This document shows, one piece after another, positions 23,825-35,359 of a stretch of DNA of 64,000 nucleotides. The first letter of the stretch is position 1; the number at the start of each line of letters is the position of its first letter. This DNA is from Alnus glutinosa (lineage: Eukaryota; Streptophyta; Magnoliopsida; Fagales; Betulaceae): NCBI RefSeq assembly GCF_958979055.1, contig NC_084892.1, forward strand, positions 24,950,001 through 25,014,000. The letters run 5' to 3'. A model generated the notes under the pieces. The model was given only the letters and a program-made list of their open reading frames with translations, was not told the origin of the DNA and ran no database searches. The position numbers and the translations under genes are program-made.

Positions 23825-25159
23825 CTACAGTCCCAAACCAAATCTCTGACCCGCCAAATCGCACCGTACTTGAGCCAAACCAATCCTAGATTTTTGGAGA
23901 TCAAACTCCATCCACACGTCTTGCTGGTGATGATGGCCAATCACGAACGCCTCCACGCCCAGCAGATCAGAGTTCCCAAATGTGAAGCAGTACAGCGAAT
24001 CGTTTCCTCTAACTTCACCCGGTGCCCGGTACAAGATCGAATCGCCCGATACCGTCATTTCGGCCCCCCGAAACACCAAAGTCACCGTTGGTAATCGTGG
24101 CAGTCTCGGTTGACTCAGTGGGACCAGGTAGCACAAGTCCATAGCTCCTTGGAACACGAAATTCGGATCATCCAAAACCCTCAAAACCCCAGAGGTCCGG
24201 TTCAAGAACTCGCTCCTCAACGCGGTGTAAATCGGACCCAGCAAGAACGTGAACTGGGTCCCCGAGTCCACCATGGTCTGACCCGCCCCGGTGTGGTCCG
24301 GTACAAACACTGATTTCGGTAGCGGGAGCAACTTATCCGATACTTTAATCCCATCGAGCTGAACCGTGTAAGCGACCCGGTCAAAGTAAGGCAACGGCGT
24401 GGAGATTTGGATCAGCGGCGTGTAATTCAACGGTGCCAGCCACGAAAAGTTGGCGTCGCCGAGTAACAACAGGCCCGAGAAATCGGAAGCCGAAATGCAA
24501 TACGAAAATTTCGGAAATTGCATTTGAGAAACGAAAGAGAGGGACCCACGGTTCATACCCATTAACCCGGTGTTCATGGAGTCTTCATCAGAGTTGGAGC
24601 TGAAACTCGAAACCATGCACCCGAAAACCATATCCGGGATCTCGGAGCTTCCGATACAGAACGTATCGGACGCGAGGTTTCCTTCGGAGGAGGACGCGTC
24701 AGCGTAGCTGAGCGTGGCGTGGCAGAGCTGACTGGAGTCACACGAAGCGGGTATCGTGAAGTCCCGGGTCCGGTTCGTGCAGGTGGGCGAGGAGCAGGGG
24801 ATGGGCGAGTAGGAGGAGGATCGGGTCGGGTCGAACGTGGTAGGAAAGTCTCGGGTTTTGTTGCAGTGTAGCCAGGAGAGCTCGCTCCCTGTGTCGATGA
24901 CCATGGTCACGTTCTGGGGAGGCGTGCCGACGGTGAGAGAGACGGTGAGGCTCACGTTGTGGTGAAAGGGAAGCTTGTTTGGTGGTCTTGGGACGGACCC
25001 AGATGGAACCGCCTGGGTTTTGAGGGGCAAAACAAGCGTCGGTGCTTGAGAGGAGGAGAGCTCAATGCCAATGGCGCAAAAGGCAGTGTAAAAAACAAGT
25101 AAAGAAAGAGAGTTCAGAAATGGGTTTGGGTAGGATTTGCAGTGAATGTAGGTTTTCAT
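23825..25159 (-). CDS. PCS1: Aspartic protease, PCS1-type, 444 aa
   Basis: Single-exon pepsin-like (A1) protease. Catalytic motifs are VIDTGSELSW (Asp89) and TMVDSGTQFTF (Asp298). The N-terminus has a hydrophobic, signal-like segment at residues 15-32, followed by SGSVPRPPNKLPFHHNVSLT, which resembles Arabidopsis PROMOTION OF CELL SURVIVAL 1 almost residue for residue, as do GNLASDTFCIG, PYFDRVAYTVQLDGIKV and EAFVIGHHHQQDVWMEFDLQ. PCS1 is known as an endoplasmic-reticulum aspartic protease that restrains cell death in gametophytes and embryos and acts in anther dehiscence. The start at 25159 is the first ATG; a TATA-like TTTATATTC lies about 40 bp upstream. Length and cysteines are normal and the gene looks intact. 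Next gene to the right: the AVT1 transporter, as in Arabidopsis. Confidence 0.95.
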   Translation of the reverse strand: MKTYIHCKSYPNPFLNSLSLLVFYTAFCAIGIELSSSQAPTLVLPLKTQAVPSGSVPRPPNKLPFHHNVSLTVSLTVGTPPQNVTMVIDTGSELSWLHCNKTRDFPTTFDPTRSSSYSPIPCSSPTCTNRTRDFTIPASCDSSQLCHATLSYADASSSEGNLASDTFCIGSSEIPDMVFGCMVSSFSSNSDEDSMNTGLMGMNRGSLSFVSQMQFPKFSYCISASDFSGLLLLGDANFSWLAPLNYTPLIQISTPLPYFDRVAYTVQLDGIKVSDKLLPLPKSVFVPDHTGAGQTMVDSGTQFTFLLGPIYTALRSEFLNRTSGVLRVLDDPNFVFQGAMDLCYLVPLSQPRLPRLPTVTLVFRGAEMTVSGDSILYRAPGEVRGNDSLYCFTFGNSDLLGVEAFVIGHHHQQDVWMEFDLQKSRIGLAQVRCDLAGQRFGLGL

Positions 25160-26244
25160 GGTGGTTTTGATTAAATTTCAGATGGAACAGTTGGGTGAAT
25201 ATAAATGAAACACAGTGACAACTATATATATATATAATATAATATAATATAATATATATTTGTATATCTCACTACGGTACTGCAAGTTAATGAAATTCAG
25301 GTAAGCTTTTAGTGGTTAACAAGAATGTGTAGGACAGTCAACAGTGTGAGGATTTCTGAAGGTACTGAAGATCTCTGAGCTTTGGATCAAAAAGATCTTT
25401 CTTCGGAGAGTTAGATCTACGAGGAGAGTTAAACGGTGTCGTTCATATACCGGACCAGACAACGTTGTTTGTTTTGTATGTTTATCGTTTGGTATACATA
25501 TATACATACGTCAGGTAGATCTTACGCGTCTTTAGGCTTTGACTCACAGCACGCTTTCTCTCACTTTCACAAGCTTTCTGCACAACAAAATTTAAGAGTA
25601 ATTAATTAGGTAAAATTAATCAATTAGCCCTCCTTAATTAATTAAGCAGGACCACCGTCGCAAGTCAACTGAATTAGGGAGTGTTCACGGTGGTCCTACT
25701 GTCTTCTGCGTATGGTGATTATGATTCTCTAAACAATGGGGATTGAGAAAGCAAACTGGTTGGAAGAGATGATTAATTCTATCCCGGAAGAGATATTGTA
25801 ATTTTTTATTTTTTATTTTTATTTTCGCTTTTTGCTGGGATTAGAGGGGCCGTACATGAAACTTTTACAGAGGCAGGTGTGTGCTTCGTTTTTGTCTCCG
25901 AAAATTGAAGCACAAAAAAGTAGGTGTGCCCTCTGCTTATTTTGGGACGATGGCACCCCCTCGTGCTAAAAGCATGGCTTCATGAGCAACTTCGATCTGC
26001 TAGTGGTTGGATATCACAAGAGTTAAAGATAATGTACAGCACATGATCTTTTCTTTTTCTTCGTCTTTTTCTTTCAAAATACTCCAAGGGAAACTTCGAT
26101 CAAGAATCCCTCCCCATGGGTAGGCATGAGTACTGGTAGGGGGGTAATTTAGTCTTTTTCTATTTGTGGGCAAGGTGAAAAAATTTGGTTCATAAATGGA
26201 GGAATACAAAAAAGGTTCAAGAAAATACATAGAAAATTAACTTA
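25160..26244. other. 5' flank of PCS1-like gene and spacer
   Basis: Holds the presumed promoter, including an AT-rich microsatellite of TATA and TAATA units at 25223-25258. No second gene seen. Confidence 0.5.
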
Positions 26245-26510
26245 AAGGGTTGACTCAAGTGGTAAAGGTTTTGAATTTGGTAGCATTCCCCTTATATCTA
26301 AGATTCGAATTTCATTGAGTTTAAACAATTCTTTAGAGTCAGGTGGCTAAGGTCTTGAACTTGGTGGCATCTTTATTAAGCATCAGGTTTAAGGTTCGAA
26401 TCTCTCACAGGTACAAATAACTCTTTATAGCCACGCTCGTGACGAAGTCAATTCTTATCTAATTAGTGCGTATGGCAGTGTGAGTGTTTTGCACAAGTAC
26501 CCATATATAA
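26245..26510 (+). mobile_element. tRNA-derived SINE, apparently with two tRNA-like heads
   Basis: Two successive tRNA-like promoter modules are visible. The first has CTCAAGTGGTAAAGG (A-box-like) and GATTCGAAT (B-box-like) at 26255-26310. The second has CAGGTGGCTAAGGTC and the exact B box GGTTCGAATC at 26393-26402. The layout, loose stem pairing and following unrelated tail match plant SINEs rather than a functional tRNA. Both units point right. It sits between PCS1 and AVT1, outside either coding region. Confidence 0.65.
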
Positions 26511-27717
26511 ATAAAAATAGTTTTATCTTATAAAACAACGTCGTTTCAAAATCTAATCCCAAAGCAACCTTGTTCGTATAGGAAAATGAATAAAAAATGA
26601 AACCCTAATTAATGTCTCATTATCTTTCTCCCTCTCTTTGCATCTCCCCTTCAACCCTCTCTCTCTTTGACTCTTGCAATCTTAGTCTCTCCCTCTCTAT
26701 GGAGCGCTCTCTATCTTATCAAAGAAGACACTAACATCTTCAAACGAGTCTCTCTCTCTCTCTCCCATCCCTCTCCGCCATTTTCGTACTTTCATGACAA
26801 ATTCATGCTTTTGGTTTTGAAACTTTGATGAAGTTTTTGTAGATTATGGTGTGGGTTGCATGCATTATGTATGCTGAATGCATGTTGGGACTTTATTTAT
26901 GTGCACTTCATGCATGTAGTATTATTGGCTAATTTGACTTGTTAATTTGAAATGTCACTAAAACACTTAATTGACATTGTGTGTCCACCATCCAGTTATG
27001 GACATTATTTTAAGGCAATTGAATTGAATTCATTTGTATTTTTTTTTTTTCAGATAATATAATTCAATTCAATTGTATTTTGTAGTCTTTTTCAATTTAC
27101 TTGTATTGTCCAAAGATTATAAAAATATGTATTTTTTTTTTTTTTTAGATTAGAATTCAGTTTATAAATACTTATATATATTGTCTAGTGTTTACAATTT
27201 AATTTCTATTTTCATATTACAATGTACAAGTATATTTAGTTCAAAAATTAGATTAAACCCATTTAAAAAAAACTCATAATTTTTTTTTTTTTAAAAAAAA
27301 AAAATCAACAGGCTCCTATAAATTAAATACATAGCTAAAATAAAAACAAAAAACAGACACATGCAGAATTGGAACACTGCATCCACTAAATTATGTGTGT
27401 CCCATGCTGCACAAACAGATGCACGTACTGATTAGAGGCTTAAAGCGGCTCTCTTACTTGGGTGGCGAGAAGGCCCTTCAACAACTCTACTTACTCTTTT
27501 TTCTTTTTATTCAACTCTACTTACTAATTGTTAATTGTTAATTGTCAATCTATCATCCTCACGTTTGTTTCTCAGTTTATCAAAATACACAACAAATTAA
27601 ATCCCATGTTTCAATATATCTTTTATGTTACACTCTCTATCCATGCAACAAATTTACCTCCTTAAGGGAGGTTTTTGTCCGCCTGTGCTGTGTCTCTGGG
27701 AGGAGGGATGGGCTCCT

Positions 27718-27748
<31 letters not shown>

Positions 27749-27772
27749 AGCCTTGTGCGGTATTATTTCTTT

Positions 27773-27811
<39 letters not shown>

Positions 27812-28947
27812 CTTGGTTTTCCTACCAAAATGACAGCATCTCCACAAATTTTGCTTCCTCCATAGTCCCTCTCCTCCAGATCCAGCCGCCATTGCACTCC
27901 GCCGCTTGTTCTCTGCCTGGAGTGAGCCCTATGCGCCACCCAAGGAAAGTAGATATGGGTTTTTCCAATTCAGATCTAGTTTCCTCAATCACTGCCTCAC
28001 CACACCTGCCCCACCACACGCTCAGGCCTCCTCATGGTAGTTGTTGTAGTTTTCACCTAACTAAGATTTGAATAGGGTTGAAGGGTCTTTTCGAGGATCA
28101 TGCCCCTACTTGCGTCTCTTTCTTTGGGGGTTAATTCAAGTAAGGTTGTTGAAGGGTATTTCGAGGATCATGTCTTTGTCCGTGTCCCTTTCATTGTGGG
28201 TTTAGATAAAGTTGAAGGGTCTTGCAAGGGTCATTCTCTTACCCTCTTCTGTTTTAGTGCTTATACTACTTTATGCTGTCCATTCTTTAGCTTATGTCAA
28301 AGGTTTAAAGGTTCGAGACATTTATGACTTATTTTGGTTTATTGTTGGGAAGTCCTATCCTGTTAAACTTTTTGTTGCTTTAACTCTTTTCTCATTTATT
28401 GAATGATGTACATAATTTAAAAAATAAATAAAAAATCCCATTTCAAACTCAAAGCCCATAAATTTGTTCTAGGACCTTCACTTTAAGGCCTCCAGGAGCT
28501 TAACAGAAGAATTTGTATATTTCCGTAGAGAGTTTTTAAATTTAATATTATTAAATTTTTTGAGATTTACACGTGGTAGTACGTAGTAGACTTGTCAAAT
28601 CCAATTTCCGTGCAGAGGCAATTAGTGGTGAATGTGCAAAACATATGAGACAGTCATGAGGTGCATCAGCATGCACATGCACATGTTATGCTCCACTCTT
28701 TTAAGGACAATGGATCGTGCGGTTGGGTCCATAAACGAATCGGCGCGGGCCATGACTCATGATTTCCATTCCCTTCAATCTTCATGCATGGATATAAAAA
28801 GCATCCAACTCCGTTTTGATTAAACTTGGTCTCATCTTTGGATTCTTGGGCTTCACATTAATTTACCTCATTAGGTAAACTCAATTTTGTCACATTCTAT
28901 TGCACGTACATCACTTTTAACAATTATATTTAATTAAAGATAAAAGT

Positions 28948-28997
<50 letters not shown>

Positions 28998-29941
28998 TGG
29001 TGTGTGTGTGTCTTCAATTATGAAGGGTCATGACCTTGATTTCATTTAACTTGAATTAAGTAAAATGGAGAGAAACTATTTTATAGTCAAAATTTTGTTT
29101 TATTATATTTAAAGGTGTACATGGTATCACGTTATATTCATGTGAAGCAATTTATATATCATTAAATTGTGAAACTAATATTGACCAAGAAATGGTTTCT
29201 CTCCATTTTCCTTGAAATGGGAAGAACCCTACGCCAAGTATTATAATTGCCTCAAGGTCTTGGGGCCTCACTTGAACAAATTGATCTGACCTAACCATGA
29301 ATAATTTTAGCAATGTGCTGAAGTCCAACAATTAAGATCCTTTCTCTTTACAAGAAAACTCTGTAACATCATTTATCCAGACGTTTTAAAAATTGGATAC
29401 CCTAATTTGAGACGTTTTGAAGTTCAGTACCTTTAAATGAAGTTCTTCCCTACCCCCCCCCCCCCTTTCGTTAATATTATTATTAAATGGGACACAGTAT
29501 CACCTTTTGATTTGATATGATTTGGCAATATTGTTATAATTTTAATGAGAGGTAGACGGAACGATATATTTGATAATAGTCTTAATCTTAAGGAGTAAAT
29601 TGATAAAATTTAAACCTCATAGAACGATTTGATAAAAAGTAATACGGACCTTCTACAACATTTTTCCCTTGACTTTACCTTAGCCTTTTGAACTGTGGAG
29701 GTGTGTATCATTGGGACTTAATTAAAGGCTGTGGATCTGATGAACACCAAAACAATTAAACTATGAATGCCATGATCATATATAGAAAGTGCTTAAGATG
29801 AGCCCTTCCTCCATCCAATTCCCCTCTTTTTGTTGGTTGAATCCCATTGAATTGCCGGCGTTCTTCAGTATAGTTGAAATTTTCTAAGAAAAAGATTTTA
29901 GGCTTGAGCTACTCACCAGATATCCCCTTAGTTTCCTTCAA
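26511..29941. other. Long low-complexity intergenic region
   Basis: CT-rich stretches (26620-26775), poly-T runs (27042-27051, 27131-27147, 27284-27293), a (C)n tract next to a (T)n tract (27718-27811), a poly-T of about 55 bases (28940-28995) and a (C)n at 29453-29465. No gene is supported. Open frames across 27.5-28.1 kb owe their length to the homopolymers. Confidence 0.6.
28077..28245 (+). repeat. Degenerate tandem repeat, about 63-71 bp, three copies
   Basis: GTTGAAGGGTCTT (or close variants) begins at 28077, 28148 and 28211. Units 1 and 2 share TTTCGAGGATCATG, and the third keeps CAAGGGTCATTC. Confidence 0.6.
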
Positions 29942-32900
29942 TCAGGCCATTTTGTCAGCTATTCTTGTAATTGCTGAATATGTGCCAACGCAAACACAGA
30001 CCACACCCACACTCATAATCAATATGGAATTTGCAATCTGAAATAGATTCAAGAACTGGTTTAGAACATGCCTTCTCATAAATCAAGATGTAGAAGAATT
30101 AATACTCGAACTGATACAGAATTCTTAATTACCTGCAACTTCGTTAATCTACCATTGAGTAAGCGAAGATAACATGCGCATGGAAAGATGAGAGCCTGCC
30201 ATGAAACATCAGATGGAGAATTCCTTCAAAGTTCCTCATATATCTATAGCTTTGATGAATTAAGATTGAGGTGTATGTATATATGAAGAGGGAACTCACA
30301 ATTAACATTGCAAACAAAGATCCTATTAATGCCATCACAAAAGCTGCAGTCCAATTGACAGAAAACTGCTTAGCAGACAAGAGAACGCTTGGAAACCAAT
30401 GTCCAGAAGCAGTGAAAGAGATGCTCACCAAAGAATGGAAAAGTTAGGGCCACAACCAAAGTTGAAAATACTAAAATTGTTCTGATGAGAACCACTACAC
30501 TGTAAGATCTAAGCTGAGCTGAAGGCAAGAGCTCCTCTAAACTCAATGCGATGGGTGCAATTGTCAAGGCATACTTTGTCAGCGGGTTCACAACCTATAA
30601 AACCCATTGATCACTTTATTCTACTATACATACAGAGTAATGTTATTTAGTAGACTGTCATTCAACCGGGATGACATAACAATGAAAATCAGCATTTACA
30701 TAAACAAGGGCTTCACAGTCGTATAGTAGTCTACAAGATAACATTTCTCATGCAAAAATTATAAACTAAGAGAAGTAATTTGAGTTCCTATCATACCATG
30801 GTCCAGATTGCGATATTAGAAGCAACAAATTCTCTGGGCATGTTTAAGCTGAACTGAGACTTGACTGAGTCACCAAACATTAGAAAGCCGCATATTGCTA
30901 CCCCAGTGTAGATAAAAAAGCAGAAGGCAAAGCTGTGGCAGGGGAAAAAATAATGGAACTTCATAAGGTTTCTGGATAAATCCAGCAAGAAAGGTGAATT
31001 CAGGAAACATTGTGGATAATTTCTAACTAAAACTAAAACAATTTTGGTCACCTGGCTATTAAAACTGATGGAAATTGAGATGGTTCTTTCATGGAAGTAT
31101 AGATATTTGGAAAAACTGAATGGCCAGAGTAGCTGAAACCAAAAATACCAATTGTGACAGAAAGGTTTGTAAGGTCTAAAGCTGTTCCACTTGGATGGAA
31201 TCCAACTTGGTCCACCACCCCAACCCACAATAGGCAAAGTGCCACCAGGATTGATGCAACTACTCCTCCACCTGAACACAGAGCTTTTAAGATCAGCAGC
31301 TATATAGGCAGATGTGCATTCAAAAATGGAGATGAGACTGCAAGAAGGAAAAGAAACCTGAAAGGTATGAGAGCAAACTCAGATTTCGAAGCCAAACTGT
31401 AGGAAGAACAATAAGCGTAGCTAAGATGGAAAAAGTTTGATGAGAACCAAGACAGATTCCAGCAAAACTGAGACGGGTGTTTGGGAACAATGATGCCAGG
31501 TTATCGCTCATCATAATAATGTACTCCACACAAGAAGCCTACATACCAGAGGTATTCACCTTTCAGAGCATAATGAAAAGCATGTTACCAAAAAAGGTAA
31601 GAGAACTGTGAATTACATACAAGGAAGAATTTTTTGCACTTACATATAGTTCTACATACAAAATTATCTGCATTGGACAAGAACCCAAGTGTCAGTTTGG
31701 CTGTCTAACAACAGAGGTTTCTGCTTCTAGGTGCAAACTCAATAGCAGACATGCTATATGCATATATAACAACATTGGTTATATGTTTATTGTAGACAAG
31801 CATGCTTGTGAAAAACTTGGACATTTTATATTGGTATTGTACTTACAGCTATCCCTAAGCGACCAGCCAAGCCAAAAGCAGCCTGCCCAATATCCGGGTA
31901 AGTTTGGAGTCCAGGAGAACTTTCCAAGCATTGCTTCAATAAAACTCCAGTATAGCAAGAAAGGATACCGAAGGTCATGAGTATGATGAGGCTCAACCAT
32001 CCTCCTTCTTTGATTGCATATGGAGTTGTCAGGAGTCCTATGCCACATAGAACATTGATTCCTGCTTAAAAGGAAATGAGGATCTTAATTTTTAGAGGAA
32101 ACTACAGAGATAGCACTCTGGAACCAAAGGGATTAGCCTCATTTGACGAGTACATCGATCAAGAAGAGGTGAAGAAAAAAAAAATGCAAAAGATAACGAA
32201 GTTTGAAAAGATTTGATGTAGATGAGGAGCCTTGAGCTAGGAGTGATGAATAGGAACAGGTTTTTACCATTAATGACTGCTTGAGCGAATGAACACTGCT
32301 CCTGCGGTGGTGGGAATTCACTGATAGAAAATTTGGAGTAGGAAGATGCAGATGACTTCACAGGTAGTGTATGGGTAGGCACTTCTTCTTTGTCTAAACT
32401 TGTTTCAGAAATAAGAGGTTTACTCAGCGAAGAGTCAAGCTCAGATGATTGTGGCCTCTTGTATGCTGTAGAAAAGACGCTGCTTATTCCTGTCAAGCTA
32501 TTCCCTCTTAGAAAGTTAATGAAGGGAGGGGTCACGCTTGTAAACATGTCCATTGACTGCCTGTACATATTCCACGAAATAAGAAGAAAAATTTAGATTA
32601 CTATCTGCTTAGTCTGTCTTTTATGTTTCTTTTAGGCACAACATAATTCACCCCATATATATCATTGTCAGTCTGTTTCTAAATATTCATTTATACGATT
32701 AATTTGTCCTTTTAACTTGTAGGGTTTTAGCAGATCGGTGAATGCAGAACAGTTTTTGTTGAACTCCCCGCAAAAGAAGAATGTGTTCATCAAGAACTCA
32801 TATACGAGTCTATTTCATTTCACATCAGTAAATTATCTTTCCAGCTTCAGTTCTTTTGAAATTTTGCCTCCAAATGAAATAGATGAATAAGATAGAAAAT

Positions 32901-33106
32901 GCAGATATCTATAGTACGTACCTGTAGCTCTGAGGCCATGAGGGGTTGTTAAGGTCCATGTTGTTATCAGATGGGCTTCGTGAAGAAACTGTGACCTCGG
33001 ATTCAGTATCGTCTTCATGCCACCAGATCGTTTCCGCCTCGTTTTCTTCATCGTCGGTTTGGAATTCGTCCCCACGGTCCGGTCCCAAATCCTCGTTCAG
33101 TTTCAT
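29942..33106 (-). CDS. AVT1-like: Vacuolar amino acid transporter, AVT1 family, 540 aa
   Basis: Eleven exons (minus): 33106-32922, 32560-32268, 32061-31847, 31667-31644, 31538-31358, 31271-31052, 30932-30797, 30594-30429, 30343-30300, 30195-30133 and 30037-29942. They total 1623 nt, all GT-AG and in phase. The start is MKLNEDLGPDRGDEF, an acidic cytosolic tail of about 150 residues ending SFAQAVIN. The AAAP transporter core begins GINVLCGIGLLTTPYAIKEG and continues through about ten or eleven membrane helices, including EYIIMMSDNLASLFP, TIGIFGFSYSGHSVFPNIY and NPLTKYALTIAPIALSLEE, to the C-terminus VGTYSAITRIADKMA. The family exchanges neutral amino acids across the vacuolar membrane with protons. 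The 24-nt exon supplies IILYVELY, without which the helix is incomplete. No damage seen. Confidence 0.94.
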
Positions 33107-33865
33107 TTCACTCTCTCCACGTGGATTCAAATATTACGTACGTACAAACATGATCGAGTTGAACATTAATTTCTATTTCTCTAGAGCCTGTTTTGAACTT
33201 CAAATTAAACCAGTCACCTTAAACGTTAAACAGGGAAGACAAATACGGTTACGAGAAGTAGTAAAACAAAAACAAGAAAACCAGAAACTTGTTATTGCAA
33301 AACAGAAAGCAAAACAAAAGGAATGATTCTAGTTTTGCTTGGTTTGGTTTCAACTGCCTAAAAACTGACCAAGAAACCGAGCTAATCGGAGAATGCACTT
33401 ATTAGTAGATTTCTTACGATGCCTATGATTCAGATGGCTATGATCTTGTGTAATCATACACGTGTCAACACAATTTACGGTCTTTTGAGTTGACGACCAA
33501 ATGTTAATAGCAGCCATGCAAGGGAAAAATACCACATGATCCGAAGTTAGAGCTGTTTTGTTAGTTTTGTCTTTAGTATTATGATTTGTACTTCGGTTAA
33601 TTGCTATAAAAGGTTCTTTAGTTTTTGTTCTTTTGCTCCTGGCTGGTGATATTTTATGCAAACAAAGTCCATGTATGTAGCGCCTCTTAATGATACATAC
33701 AACACATCCATTTTACTCGGCTGATGTAACAGTGTTCATCAGTCTTTGATTTTTTATTTATTTTTTTCTTTCTTTAACGAGAGTTGATTCAAGAGCTGAT
33801 AGGCATTGACACATCAACCTAGTGGGATAGGAGTGTAGTACGTAGCATTACTCTTAATTTTTTAC

Positions 33866-34034
33866 AAGAGAAATGCTATGTACATCCTCATTCTCATCTC
33901 ACTGGATCAATCTTTGTTAAATTTCATTTTTATAAAAAAAATATACCAGGGCTAATGAACACTACTACCACATCAATTCAGTGAAATTGGGTGAAATGAG
34001 GTGAAATGAGAATGAAATATATAATATTACTCTT
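33866..34034. mobile_element. Small MITE with inverted termini
   Basis: Left AGAAATGCTATGTACATCC, TCATTCTCATCTCAC pairs with the reverse complement of the right end, AGAGTAATATTATATATTTC, ATTCTCATTTCACC. About 170 bp, no coding capacity. Similar AGTAATG-type termini occur near 30635, 37407 and 49420. Confidence 0.5.
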
Positions 34035-34077
34035 TTTATGAAAAGACTATATAAGACCATGTAGAGCCTCTTGATTT

Positions 34078-34960
34078 TCTTTTTATTTTTTTATTTATCA
34101 ATAGGCATTTCATTGACAACAGAACAAAAACACCAAACACGAGCAGGAACTGCTGACCAACAAGATACTACAAACAGTATCAAGAACCAACTAACAAGAA
34201 GCCTTAAAAAAACACCCAAACTAAACAACACAGCAACAAAGCTACAAAACAAACAAAAACATCAAACTACCCCAGTCTGCAGAACTCAGGAAAACCACCA
34301 CACACAGCAATAAAAGCAACATCAGCACCACCTCTACATTGATACCCCAATTACGACAGATTGCCACATTCTCAGAACACTTTTTAAACCTGCCTTTCCC
34401 TACCACTCTTGTTCTAACTTCCCAAAATAGTCTCTGCAAAATCTGCTCTTCTGTTTTAGGATGACTTCCATGCTTTATTTCATTTCGATTCGGACAGAGA
34501 TTATAAGCTGTGGAGCTTAAAAGCAGTCTACATGTATTGGCATACAGAGACTTCTTGGTCCACTCTCTCAAACCATGCATCCTGCACCACCTCATCCCAA
34601 TCCCAATAAACTGGGGGATAATCTACAGTACGTCTTCTCATGCCTTCTTGCCATATTCTCCCACTGTAACTGCACTTGAAAAACAAATGCTCTTTACTTT
34701 CAACTCCATTACGACAAAACACACAACAAATTTCTCCCTTATAATCCCATTTCACCAATCTATCTCCCGCAGTTAAGGCATCTTGAAATACCAACCACAA
34801 GACAAAAGCTTGCCTTGGGATAGCTAAAGAAAACCACACAATCTACCACCAGGCCAATCAACAACTGGATTTTTCCTTCTATTCCCCTCCCAAGTTTCAG
34901 AGCTTGTATGCATTTTCTTTTTAGATAACAATCAGATTGGCTTATCACAGGCACCTACAT
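34078..34960 (-). pseudogene. LINE (L1-type) remnant, zf-RVT region and 3' end
   Basis: Minus-strand translation from about 34839 gives WFSLAIPRQAFVLWLVFQDA, LTAGDRLVKWDYKGEICCVF, CRNGVESKEHLFFKCSYSGR and IW. This is the zinc-binding domain found after the reverse transcriptase in plant LINEs (C-x2-C ... H-x4-C type). A second frame at about 34595-34300 continues KKSLYANTCRLLLSSTAYNL, EEQILQRLFWEVRTRVVGKG and RFKKCSENVAICRNWGI, the usual C-terminal block, so the two are separated by a frameshift near 34.55-34.59 kb. The 3' end falls at about 34080 with a tail of CAATGAAATGCC, TATTGATAAATAA. The element is 5'-truncated, lacks endonuclease and reverse transcriptase, and lies between the AVT1 and FIP genes. 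Confidence 0.8.
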
Positions 34961-35359
34961 TTACCTCCATAAGCCTCCCATGAGTTTCTACTAAGCCATC
35001 TTCATTATATCTGCCAACTCGGGATGTATGCCATTGGGTTTTTGTCATTTCAATGCGTTCACAATTGGGCTTTATCCTTATGGTCGCATAGCCAGTGCAC
35101 CCCCAGAATTCAAAGAATACAGTTTTAAGAATATTAACAGAAATAAAAATAACAAACGAGGACGGAGAAAATTACACTAACATGCTTAAAATCCAGCAAA
35201 ATACACCGTGGAAATTACACTTGCACAACAGAAAATATATAAAACTTCGTGGAGATCACTATAGGAGATATTGATGTAACAGTTTTAGGAGGGACCTCAT
35301 AGCTTAACAGTGAAAGTATGACTAAAATTACAGAGCCAAAACAAGGGTACAGGTGTCAT
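34961..35359. other. Spacer before FIP-like gene (its 3' side)
   Basis: Likely includes the FIP-like 3' UTR; nothing else recognised. Confidence 0.4.

Noticed and set aside
26393-26402. tRNA gene (B box GGTTCGAATC)
   Set aside because: No cloverleaf can be drawn around it; the module is part of a SINE.
27542-28071. Proline- and phenylalanine-run proteins
   Set aside because: Length comes from the adjacent (C)n and (T)n homopolymers; frames in all phases stay open for that reason.
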